Shown here piece after piece: positions 24,532-31,711 of a DNA stretch of 64,000 nt. Made by a program: the position numbers and the translations under genes. Position 1 is the stretch's first letter. Every line of letters begins with the position of its first letter. Origin of the DNA: Phycisphaerae bacterium (GTDB lineage Bacteria; Planctomycetota; Phycisphaerae; Phycisphaerales; Phycisphaeraceae); contig JAUIGU010000002.1 in NCBI GenBank assembly GCA_030432595.1, positions 62,001 through 126,000 on the forward strand, read 5' to 3'. The notes beneath the pieces are model-generated. The model ran no database searches. It was not told the origin of the DNA and saw nothing but the letters and a program-made list of their open reading frames with translations.

Positions 24532-26690
24532 GCGGAACCTTCCCCTCCGCCCGATGCCGCGGCGGTACTCAGCGCCGGCGTCGGCTCGGGCCGGTGATCG
24601 ATGACGCGTTGCGGCTCGCGCCGGCGGGGGTCGGCCAGGAGCCAGCCAAAGACAAACGCCACCGTGCCGCCGATCGGCGCGTACCAGGTCCAGGCAATGT
24701 TGTCGCGCAGCGCCACGCCTCCGCCGGCGACGTAGAGCGCAGGCGGCTCGCCGTCGGCCACGACCTGCACCTTGGGCTGGTCGTCGTCGTCCACAAGCAC
24801 GTCGCCCTTCGCCGTCCGCATCAGGATGCCGCGCTGCCGCGGCGCACCCGTTTCGTCCAGCAACGGCTCGTCGGTGATCGGGTGACGCCAAGGCTCGGCA
24901 ACGGGGTCGGGGTCGGGGACAACGTTGCCGGCATCGTCGGTCAAGACGGCGTCGGCGTGTACGACCCGGCCCTGTTCGTCAGTCTTGGGGAACGTGCCGT
25001 ACAGGCACAGCGCCATGACGACCGCGCAACCCAACACGAGGTAACCCGTTTTGAGCAGCCGCCTGTTCCGCAGCGACGGGTCCAGGGTGAAGCTCGCGTA
25101 GAGCACCCATGTGAACAAGAGGATGCCGCCGCCGATGCCGCAGGTCCACACCGTCCACCCGTCGTGGAAGCGCGACGCGAACACGGCCAGCACCGCCAGC
25201 GGCGCCGACCACACCAGCCCGCGCCCGTTCACCTGGATCGGCAGCCACGCCAGCAGGAACGCCGCGACCAGCCCGCCGACGATGTAGCTGCCCAGCGCCA
25301 GAGCCAGGTCGAGAATGGGCACGCCCGTCGCGTCCTTGAACGCGTTGACCGCGAACGCCGCCACGCACAGTGCGATCCCCCAGAACACGATCCACATCCG
25401 AGAGATGCGCACGATGCGCAGCCCCTCGGCCTCGTCGTGCTCGACCAATGCCTGCTCGGTCGACTCCGTCAGGCCAAGGTGTTTCGCGCGGGCCGGGAGG
25501 TAGACCGCCGAGATCGTCGTCTGCGCGAGGGCCGCGAGGATCGAGGTCAGCGACGAGATCGCCGCCGCGAAGATGCCGGCGATCACCAGCCCCGTCACGC
25601 CCACCGGCATCTGTTCGAGGATGAACGCCGGGAAGATCTTGTCGTTCTCCTGCGCCACCTTGAACGCGAAAAACCCGCCGAGCTTCTCGGGGAACACGGT
25701 GTAGAACACGAACAGCCCGACGCCCACCAACAGCATCAGCGTGGTGACCAGCTCGGCGGCGTAGCTGCTGAGCATCGCGTACTGCGCGTTCTTTCGGTCC
25801 TTGCAGCAGAAGATGCGCTGGGCGAGCAGTTGGTCCGTGCCGTACGCCCCGATGTTTCCGACCACCACCGCGAAGCCCGCGGCGACCAACGTGTAAGGCT
25901 CGGTCAGCGAGAACGCCTTGTTCAGGTCGAACACCTTGAACTTCTCGGCGTCGCCGCCGATCTCGACGAACTGTGAAAACCCGCCCGGCAGGTTCGCCAG
26001 CACGACCCACAACGCCGCGACCCCGCCGGTGATGAACACGAGGAAGAGCAGCGCGTCGGTCCACACCACCGTCGCGATCCCGCCGAGCATCGTCCAGGCG
26101 ATCGCGATCAGCCCGATGAGGATGATCGACGACGCAAACGGATGGAGCCCGGTGTAGTCCTGCACCCACCCCAGCTGCTCGGCCATGACCAGCGTCAGCA
26201 CCAGCGCGGTCAGGTACACCCGCGCCGACTGCGACAGCAAGCCGCCGAGCGTGAACAGCGCGGTGGTCACGCCGCGGGCGCCGCCGCCGAGCTTGTCGCC
26301 CATGTAGTCGTACGGGCTGTAGACGCGCTTCTCGTAGTACGCCGGCACAAGCACGAATGTGATGAACAAACGCGAGATCAGGCCCGCGATGATGCCGAGC
26401 TGCAGATACGTCATGTCCCCCGCGAATGCGACGGCCGGCACGCCCACGAACGTGACCGCCGAGATCGTCGTGGCGATCAGTGACGCCGACACGGCGTACC
26501 ACGGCAGCTTGTCGCCGCCGCGGAAGAAGTCCTGCATGTCCTTCTGCTTGCCCGCGAGCTTCACGCCCAGCACGGACACGAGCACCATGTACCCGACCAG
26601 CACGGCCCAGTCGATAAGGGTGAAGTGTGCCGAGGGCGACGCGTCCGGCGCGGCCGCCCCGGCCTGTGCGATCCATGTTCCCAAGCTCAT
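24528..26690 (-). CDS. Sodium:solute symporter (SSS family)
   Basis: 720 residues. SSS-type fold with about 13-14 membrane helices. Seen: DWAVLVGYMVLVSVLGVKLA for TM1, MQDFFRGGDKLPWY, TTISAVTFVGVPA with the sodium-site Ser/Thr residues, and YMGDKLGGGAR. A C-terminal extension of about 150 residues has a soluble Asp-rich part (ADAVLTDDAGNVVPDPDP) and one further helix near the end (WYAPIGGTVAFVFGWLLA). The family imports sugars, amino acids and nucleosides with sodium. The stop overlaps the VanX-type gene, which suggests import of a muropeptide fragment or an amino sugar. Substrate unproven. Confidence 0.87.
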   Translation of the reverse strand: MSLGTWIAQAGAAAPDASPSAHFTLIDWAVLVGYMVLVSVLGVKLAGKQKDMQDFFRGGDKLPWYAVSASLIATTISAVTFVGVPAVAFAGDMTYLQLGIIAGLISRLFITFVLVPAYYEKRVYSPYDYMGDKLGGGARGVTTALFTLGGLLSQSARVYLTALVLTLVMAEQLGWVQDYTGLHPFASSIILIGLIAIAWTMLGGIATVVWTDALLFLVFITGGVAALWVVLANLPGGFSQFVEIGGDAEKFKVFDLNKAFSLTEPYTLVAAGFAVVVGNIGAYGTDQLLAQRIFCCKDRKNAQYAMLSSYAAELVTTLMLLVGVGLFVFYTVFPEKLGGFFAFKVAQENDKIFPAFILEQMPVGVTGLVIAGIFAAAISSLTSILAALAQTTISAVYLPARAKHLGLTESTEQALVEHDEAEGLRIVRISRMWIVFWGIALCVAAFAVNAFKDATGVPILDLALALGSYIVGGLVAAFLLAWLPIQVNGRGLVWSAPLAVLAVFASRFHDGWTVWTCGIGGGILLFTWVLYASFTLDPSLRNRRLLKTGYLVLGCAVVMALCLYGTFPKTDEQGRVVHADAVLTDDAGNVVPDPDPVAEPWRHPITDEPLLDETGAPRQRGILMRTAKGDVLVDDDDQPKVQVVADGEPPALYVAGGGVALRDNIAWTWYAPIGGTVAFVFGWLLADPRRREPQRVIDHRPEPTPALSTAAASGGGEGSA

Positions 26691-26762
26691 GCCGATTCCC
26701 TGGTAGCGACGGCCCTGGCGGCCATGCTAACGCGGGGCCGATTCGTGGCGGAACGGGTTGAA

Positions 26763-26795
26763 GAAAAACGCGCCGCCGATCGACCGGCGCGGCGG
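26763..26795 (-). terminator. Rho-independent terminator of the regulator gene
   Basis: On the minus strand, CGCGCCG and its complement CGGCGCG form a GC stem just after the regulator stop, followed by GTTTTTC. The symporter operon starts 73 bases further on, so it has a promoter of its own in the short gap. Confidence 0.8.
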
Positions 26796-26800
26796 ACGGG

Positions 26801-27895
26801 TCAGTCGCGCGGCGGCGCCGACGACGAATCCCGGATGATCAGCTCGGCCCGGAGGATGTGGTCCTGCGGGTCGTCCTCGTCGCGCAGCAGCTTGCCCACC
26901 ACCGCGTTGACCGCCTGGTGCCCCACCTCAACCAGCGGCTGGCTGAACGTCGTGAGTGCCGGCGAGAGGAACCCCGCGCTCGGCGGGTCGCCCACGCCGA
27001 CCACCGACAGGTCGTCCGGCACGCCGAACCCCAGCGACGCCGCGGCCTCGTACAGGTCCAGCGCGAGGTAGAACCCACCGGTGAACACCGCGGTCGGCCG
27101 GGGCTTGCGGTTGAGCAGGCGCGACAGCTCCATCTTCTCCCGCTGATCGAGCTGGCCGCCCTTGGCTTCGAGGACCGGGCACTGCGCCGCGTCCAGGCCG
27201 GCTGCGGCGCACGCGGCGCGGAAGCCGTCCCGCAGGTCCTTGCTCGCCGAGAGCGCGGCGTCGGGCCCGACGTACGCGATCCGCCGGTGGCCCAGCCGCG
27301 TAAGGTGCTGCACGGCCTGCTCGGCCATGTCCGCGTGGTCGACATCGAACGACGGCGTCTCCTCCGTCGCCGAACGGGCACCGACCACCGCGATCGTCTG
27401 GTCACGGTTGAGCTGTTCGTGGATCGCTGACAGTTCGTCCGCGCCCGGGTTGATCACCAGCACGCCATCGGCGCCGTTGGTCGGGTCCTGCCGCATGCGG
27501 GTGATGAGCAGCTCGACCTGCTTATCCTGCGCCGCCTGCCGCATGCCCTCGAAGAGCTGCGAGTGGTGGTAGTCGGCCATCGACGCGTCGGGGTGCATGA
27601 TCACGCCCAGGCGGTAGCGCGGCGCGGTGCGTCGGCTGCGCTCGATGACGAACGTGCCCCGGCCCTGCGTGCGTTCGAGCACGCCGCCCTGCACCAGCTC
27701 CTGCAACGCGCGGTGCGCCGTCACCAGTGAGACCGACATCTGCCGGCTAATCTCCTTGGTTGACGGCAGGCGCGAGCCGGGCTTGAACGTGCCCGCCTCG
27801 ATCGCGTCCACCAGCGCCTGCTTCACGAGCTTGTAGAGCGGCCGGCCGGGTTGGGCCTTCACCGGGTCCAGAGACGACGAACGGGCCTGGGTCAT
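26801..27895 (-). CDS. GntR/LacI hybrid transcriptional regulator
   Basis: 364 residues. The N-terminal winged helix-turn-helix of GntR type (RLPSTKEISRQMSVSLVTAH, then ALQELVQGGVLERTQGRGTF) is fused to a LacI/GalR periplasmic-binding-like sensor. The sensor has RLGVIMHPDASMADYHHSQL, GADGVLVINPG, VDHADMAEQAVQHLTRLGHR and DDLSVVGVGD. This architecture senses sugars. It lies 11 bases after the NAGPA gene and just upstream of the symporter operon, so the symporter-to-hexosaminidase genes are its likely targets. The gap 26691-26762 is the place to look for an operator. Ligand unknown. Confidence 0.9.
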   Translation of the reverse strand: MTQARSSSLDPVKAQPGRPLYKLVKQALVDAIEAGTFKPGSRLPSTKEISRQMSVSLVTAHRALQELVQGGVLERTQGRGTFVIERSRRTAPRYRLGVIMHPDASMADYHHSQLFEGMRQAAQDKQVELLITRMRQDPTNGADGVLVINPGADELSAIHEQLNRDQTIAVVGARSATEETPSFDVDHADMAEQAVQHLTRLGHRRIAYVGPDAALSASKDLRDGFRAACAAAGLDAAQCPVLEAKGGQLDQREKMELSRLLNRKPRPTAVFTGGFYLALDLYEAAASLGFGVPDDLSVVGVGDPPSAGFLSPALTTFSQPLVEVGHQAVNAVVGKLLRDEDDPQDHILRAELIIRDSSSAPPRD

Positions 27896-27906
27896 GGGAA
27901 CTCCTT

Positions 27907-29112
27907 CTAATCAGCGACGGCGGAGGGAACGGACACGGCCGCTTCCGTACCGCGCACGGGCGCGGGGCCGTCTTGTCCCGGAAGGTTCGGCGGCGTCCAG
28001 CCGCGCAGGCGGACGCCGAGGTTGTTCGCGACGGGCCGGTAACGCCCGTCGCTGGGTCGGTTGGTGATCCACCCGTCGCCGTCGTCGTCGAACCCGGCGT
28101 TGACCATGGGTTCGCCGGTCGCGAGGGCGTGGACGAGCAGCGCGGTGCTGCCGCCGCCGTCGAGGTTGACCGCGTCGTCGGCGCCGGCGTCGATCATGAG
28201 CTCGCCCAGCTCGACCAGCGTGATGCCGATGCTGTGCCCGGGCCGCCGGCCGTCGATCACCGCGAGGACCAGCGTGTCGCCGTCGGCATCGACGCCCGCG
28301 GCGGTGCGGGGGTGCCGGGCGTTGGGGCCAGGACGCGCGGTCGCGCCGTGGTTCTGCCCGTCGATCACCAAGAGCGTGCCGGGCGTGGCGTCATCGTCCG
28401 AAGCACCGATGCCCGCGACGCCGTCCCACACCGCCCCGCCGGAGACCGCATCGCCGTCGGCGTTGAGCACCCGGGCCCGCCCGCGCTGATCGAACACCAG
28501 CGCCGGGTCGCCCACGCCGCCTGCGTCACCCACAACCCGCGGAGCCGAGACCACCACCCCGTCCGTCACCGAAAGCCCCACGATGTCCGCGATCGTCTTG
28601 TTGCCGTCCGCATCCTCGAGCCAGCGGAAGAAGTTTGCGTTCACCGCCAACGCGCAGCCGGTTTCGCTCGTGAACGCATCCGTCGGCGTGAGCACCACCT
28701 CGGCCGCCGGGTCCGCCAAGGGCTCGGCCGCGCCGCCGCTGACCACCACCTCCACCCGCGGGTCGCCCAGGTCCACCGTCACCAGGAACCCACGGATCGG
28801 GCCGAACTCCGTCTGTATGAAGACCGGCGACAGCGCGATCGGGCTGCCGGGGCCCACCGCGCCGTCCATGCGGACCGACACGTCAGGCTTGGTCACCGCC
28901 GGCTCGGCCGCCGTGTCCACCCGGGTCGAGACCCGCAGGTCCACCCGCGTATCGACATCCGACACCGCCGGCGTTTCATCCTGTTTCACCCGCGCCGATC
29001 GGCCGTAGCGCGACGAACCACTTGTAGATGACGCACCGGGCTCCGCGGGCTTTACGCCCGAACACGCCGTGAACCCCCACACCACGCACGCCGCCGCCAC
29101 CCCGCCCAGCAT
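27907..29112 (-). CDS. NAGPA-type phosphodiester glycosidase lipoprotein
   Basis: About 401 residues. A signal (MLGGVAAACVVWGFTACSG) with an FTAC lipobox predicts a lipoprotein. A Ser/Asp/Val-rich linker follows, and then the NAGPA domain (DUF2233): CALAVNANFFRWLEDADG, GQNHGATARPGPNARHPRTA, VLAVIDGRRPGHSIG and the hallmark DDAVNLDGGGSTALL. In animals this domain exposes mannose 6-phosphate by removing GlcNAc. Bacterial versions are thought to cleave sugar phosphodiesters in walls or capsules. ATG 29112 is chosen for the signal peptide, and longer frames exist to 29274. It is followed by the regulator 11 bases on. Confidence 0.85.
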   Translation of the reverse strand: MLGGVAAACVVWGFTACSGVKPAEPGASSTSGSSRYGRSARVKQDETPAVSDVDTRVDLRVSTRVDTAAEPAVTKPDVSVRMDGAVGPGSPIALSPVFIQTEFGPIRGFLVTVDLGDPRVEVVVSGGAAEPLADPAAEVVLTPTDAFTSETGCALAVNANFFRWLEDADGNKTIADIVGLSVTDGVVVSAPRVVGDAGGVGDPALVFDQRGRARVLNADGDAVSGGAVWDGVAGIGASDDDATPGTLLVIDGQNHGATARPGPNARHPRTAAGVDADGDTLVLAVIDGRRPGHSIGITLVELGELMIDAGADDAVNLDGGGSTALLVHALATGEPMVNAGFDDDGDGWITNRPSDGRYRPVANNLGVRLRGWTPPNLPGQDGPAPVRGTEAAVSVPSAVAD

Positions 29113-29556
29113 CCGTGTCGTCCACCCCCGTGCCCGCCTCCACGTTGGGGCATGCGGTTGGGTGCGCGTTGAGGGCCAAGAGTGGGCCCGCGTCGCCATC
29201 AAACTGGACTGCCTTGGACGCACGCGTGATTCCCGAAGGGTCAGACAACACAACCGCACCGACCGGGCCGCCACCCATACCGCCCCGCTAGGTTATAGAA
29301 CTGTCCTGAAGATTGCACGCTTTTTCTCCCCCACTGTTTCATACGCGAAATCCCCTCAGATACACCCGGAATCGCGTAAAAACCCGCCTGACGCCCCCAA
29401 AACCGCGATTCACGGGGTTGTCGGTCAGCCGCAGGCCAACGGCCTGCGCGCCCGCGTCCCAGAACCACACCTCCACCACACCCCGGCGCGCGGTCCGTTG
29501 GACCGCGGCTATGCGAGGGAACGCCTCGGGTTTCGCTTGTCCTCCCGGGCTCTCCC
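29113..29556. other. Intergenic region with one palindromic hairpin
   Basis: These 444 bases between the amidase_3 stop and the NAGPA-type gene hold no convincing gene. A stretch around 29290-29370 is AT-richer and may hold the promoter of the NAGPA gene. GCAGGCC-AAC-GGCCTGC at about 29432-29448 is a hairpin of the same family as the one at the lptD start (50558-50618). A short frame beginning MKQWGRKSVQ near 29341 (minus) is not supported. Confidence 0.5.
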
Positions 29557-31140
29557 TCAGCGCGGGGCCCCCAGCGGGCGGACCGCCACGACCTCCGGTG
29601 CCTCGGCCCCCGGCTCCCACTTCAATTCCACCGCGTAACGCTGCGGCCAGTTGTGGGCTTTGAGGAAGTTGGCGTGGTGGATGGTCAATTCAATCTCGTC
29701 AGGTTTGTCGGCAGCATCATTGAAACCCGCGTCCTCCAGAAAAACGCCAATCTCATCGATCGGCAATTGTCGTGCTAACAGAAGCTTGATGTGTCCGGTG
29801 ACCGAATTCTGTGTGGAGGCCATAGGTTTGATTTCGAGACCTCCGATCTGGACCGAGATTGAAGTCGGCAGAATTCGGCCCTGCTCATGCCCCCACCAAT
29901 CAGGCAGCCCATCGTCAAGCTCAATGTTCATCATCAGAAAACCCATTCTTTCTGGTGATAATGGAGCAAGTTCGATTGTCTGCGTCGGCCTCCCGCTGTA
30001 CGCCAGCTCACACAGCGCCGTGTACATCGCATAGGCCTCGCGGATGAGGTAGCCGGGGTTGTTCAGGCGTTGTTCCTCGTCGGGGTTGGTGTAGAAGCTC
30101 GACTCGGTGAGCACGGCGGGCACGGTCGCGTGGCGGAGCACGCCGAAGCCGTGCTCGTACATCTGCCGGTCGTTCATGACCGGGCTGGTCTTGCCCACGT
30201 CGGTGCGCAGCGCCCGGCCGATCTCGCGCGCGAGGTGCCGGGCGGCGTCGAGTTCGACGGTGGCGTCTTCCGCGGGGCCGTGGAACCAGACGGTGGTGTA
30301 GTTGCTCTCGGGCGAGCTGCTGGCGTTGTGGTGGATGGAGATGAACAGGTCCGCGCCGCGGGAAACACCGTGTTCGTCGGGGATTCCCGCGAATTTCGCG
30401 CCTTCGGGGCGCTCGAAGTTGTTCGCGTACTCGGCCCGGAGCTGCAGCGTGCTCTTCTGTGCAGGATTGTCACTTCCGGGGGCGTTGTGGTTGTAGTCGC
30501 CGATGCGGTCGTCGGCGATGTCGCTGGTTTCTTCGGTGCGGGTCATGCCGACGGTCGCGCCGGCGCGTTCGAGCAGTTGCCGGAGCATGAGCCCGACGCG
30601 AAGGTTCATCTCGGCCTCGCGCACGCCGGTGGGTCCCATCTTCCAGCCGTCCACTTCGAGGCTCTTCCCGCCGTGCCCGGGGTCGAGCACGATGACCCAG
30701 CCTTCGAGGTACTTGTCCGCGGGGTGGCGGGGCAGGTCGAGAGGCGGGTGCGTCTTCCAATCGTCGGCGTCGCTGAGACGGGCGAGGGCTTCGTCGAGCG
30801 TGAGCACAGGGTTGTTGAGTCCTGTCTCGTGTTTTGTCATTGGCACCGGTTTCTCGACGTGGTACCCGTCGCACACCTTCGGGCTGCCGGTACAGGCGGT
30901 GACAAACAACGTCATCACAGACAGGCCAAGCCAGGAACAGATGGAGACTGCTCGGGTGCCACGGAAATCAGTCCGTGTGTCTCGGTGTTCGGTGACTCGG
31001 CACGGACTGAAGTCCGTGGCACCCGGCAACCGACGGGCCACCGGTCGCTGACGCTCCCGGCTCTGAAAGACGCGGCGTGACGATTCTTGGTCAGAGCCGG
31101 GAGCGTGAGCGACCGGTCCGATTTCATGTTGACGGTTCAT
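29557..31140 (-). CDS. N-acetylmuramoyl-L-alanine amidase (amidase_3) with repeat-derived N-terminus
   Basis: 527 residues. Amidase_3 core: VIVLDPGHGGKSLEVDGW, VREAEMNLRVGLML, the second His in LFISIHHNASSSP and the catalytic Glu in VPAVLTESSFYTNPDEE. The C-terminal 130 residues are unassigned. A lipoprotein signal (VSICSWLGLSVMTLFVTACT, lipobox Cys at about residue 83) does not start at the N-terminus. Residues 8-63 before it are encoded by two palindromic repeats (31040-31117 and 30954-31024). ATG 31140 overlaps the GNAT stop (ATGA). Whether the long form is exported, or an internal GTG is used, is open. Confidence 0.85.
   Translation of the reverse strand: MNRQHEIGPVAHAPGSDQESSRRVFQSRERQRPVARRLPGATDFSPCRVTEHRDTRTDFRGTRAVSICSWLGLSVMTLFVTACTGSPKVCDGYHVEKPVPMTKHETGLNNPVLTLDEALARLSDADDWKTHPPLDLPRHPADKYLEGWVIVLDPGHGGKSLEVDGWKMGPTGVREAEMNLRVGLMLRQLLERAGATVGMTRTEETSDIADDRIGDYNHNAPGSDNPAQKSTLQLRAEYANNFERPEGAKFAGIPDEHGVSRGADLFISIHHNASSSPESNYTTVWFHGPAEDATVELDAARHLAREIGRALRTDVGKTSPVMNDRQMYEHGFGVLRHATVPAVLTESSFYTNPDEEQRLNNPGYLIREAYAMYTALCELAYSGRPTQTIELAPLSPERMGFLMMNIELDDGLPDWWGHEQGRILPTSISVQIGGLEIKPMASTQNSVTGHIKLLLARQLPIDEIGVFLEDAGFNDAADKPDEIELTIHHANFLKAHNWPQRYAVELKWEPGAEAPEVVAVRPLGAPR
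30954..31024. repeat. Palindromic repeat GGGTGCCACGG... (CAGTCCGTG)
   Basis: Arms 30954-30977 and 31001-31024 pair over 24 bases with two mismatches, loop of 23 bases. The arms also contain a CGGACTGAAGTCCG palindrome. It is located inside the amidase_3 reading frame. Confidence 0.85.
31040..31117. repeat. Palindromic repeat ACCGGTCGCTGACGCTCCCG family, copy 1
   Basis: Arms 31040-31066 and 31091-31117 pair over 27 bases with one mismatch, loop of 24 bases. The same arms recur at 36310-36332 and 36352-36374 inside a GH130 gene. Located inside the amidase_3 reading frame, directly after its start codon. Confidence 0.9.
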
Positions 31141-31619
31141 GATTGTTTCCCCTTGATCATGTGTGCGTACACGCCTGGCTCGGAACCCTCGATCACGGTC
31201 GCGCCCACGGCCTTGGCGTAAAAGTCCACGGGGCCGGCCGCGCCGATGATGGCGTAGCCGTAGCCCAGGTGTTTCAGGCCGCGCAGGGCTTCGTGGAGCA
31301 GGGCGGCGCCGATGCCCTGGCCGCGCTGGGCGGCGTCGACGCCGGTGGGGCCGAAGAACCCGCGGGCGGTGGTGTCGTAGCTGGCGAAGCCGACGAGTTG
31401 GCCGGCCTTGATCGCCAGGACGCAGGGGATGGGCTGGCGGGCCCAGGCGCTGGTGACCTCGCTGACCCAGCCGGGCGAGAAGTGTTCGGTTAGGAAGGCC
31501 TCGACGTGGTGCCGGTCGTAGGGCATGGCGTGGCGGAGGACGACCCCGGCGGCGGCGACCCGGGCCTTGACGGGGGCGTCGTCGGGGAGGTCAAATAATT
31601 TCACAATAAGGTCGGGCAT
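31137..31619 (-). CDS. GNAT-family N-acetyltransferase
   Basis: 160 residues. GNAT fold with the acetyl-CoA binding motif A (GVDAAQRGQGIGAALLHEAL: Q/RxxGxG) and the preceding LVGFASYDTTARGFFGP strand. A Tyr near the end (VDFYAKAVGATVIEG) suits the general-acid position. The acceptor substrate is not predictable, and an amino sugar or a peptide amine would fit the neighbourhood. ATG 31619 opens the frame. The stop overlaps the start of the amidase_3 gene (ATGA), so the pair is translated together. It is divergent from the MurQ-like gene at 31712. Confidence 0.87.
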   Translation of the reverse strand: MPDLIVKLFDLPDDAPVKARVAAAGVVLRHAMPYDRHHVEAFLTEHFSPGWVSEVTSAWARQPIPCVLAIKAGQLVGFASYDTTARGFFGPTGVDAAQRGQGIGAALLHEALRGLKHLGYGYAIIGAAGPVDFYAKAVGATVIEGSEPGVYAHMIKGKQS

Positions 31620-31711
31620 GGCGTTAGCATGACCGGGATCGCCCCCGCCGCCAAGCCCGGCGTCACTTTGCCCCCCGGGAACCCGTTTTGCCGCCTGTTT
31701 CGCCCACCGCC

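Noticed and set aside
29241-29468. Short minus-strand frame (MKQWGRKSVQ...) upstream of the NAGPA gene
   Set aside because: Has a plausible ribosome-binding site but no recognisable family, and part of its frame lies in the promoter-like region.
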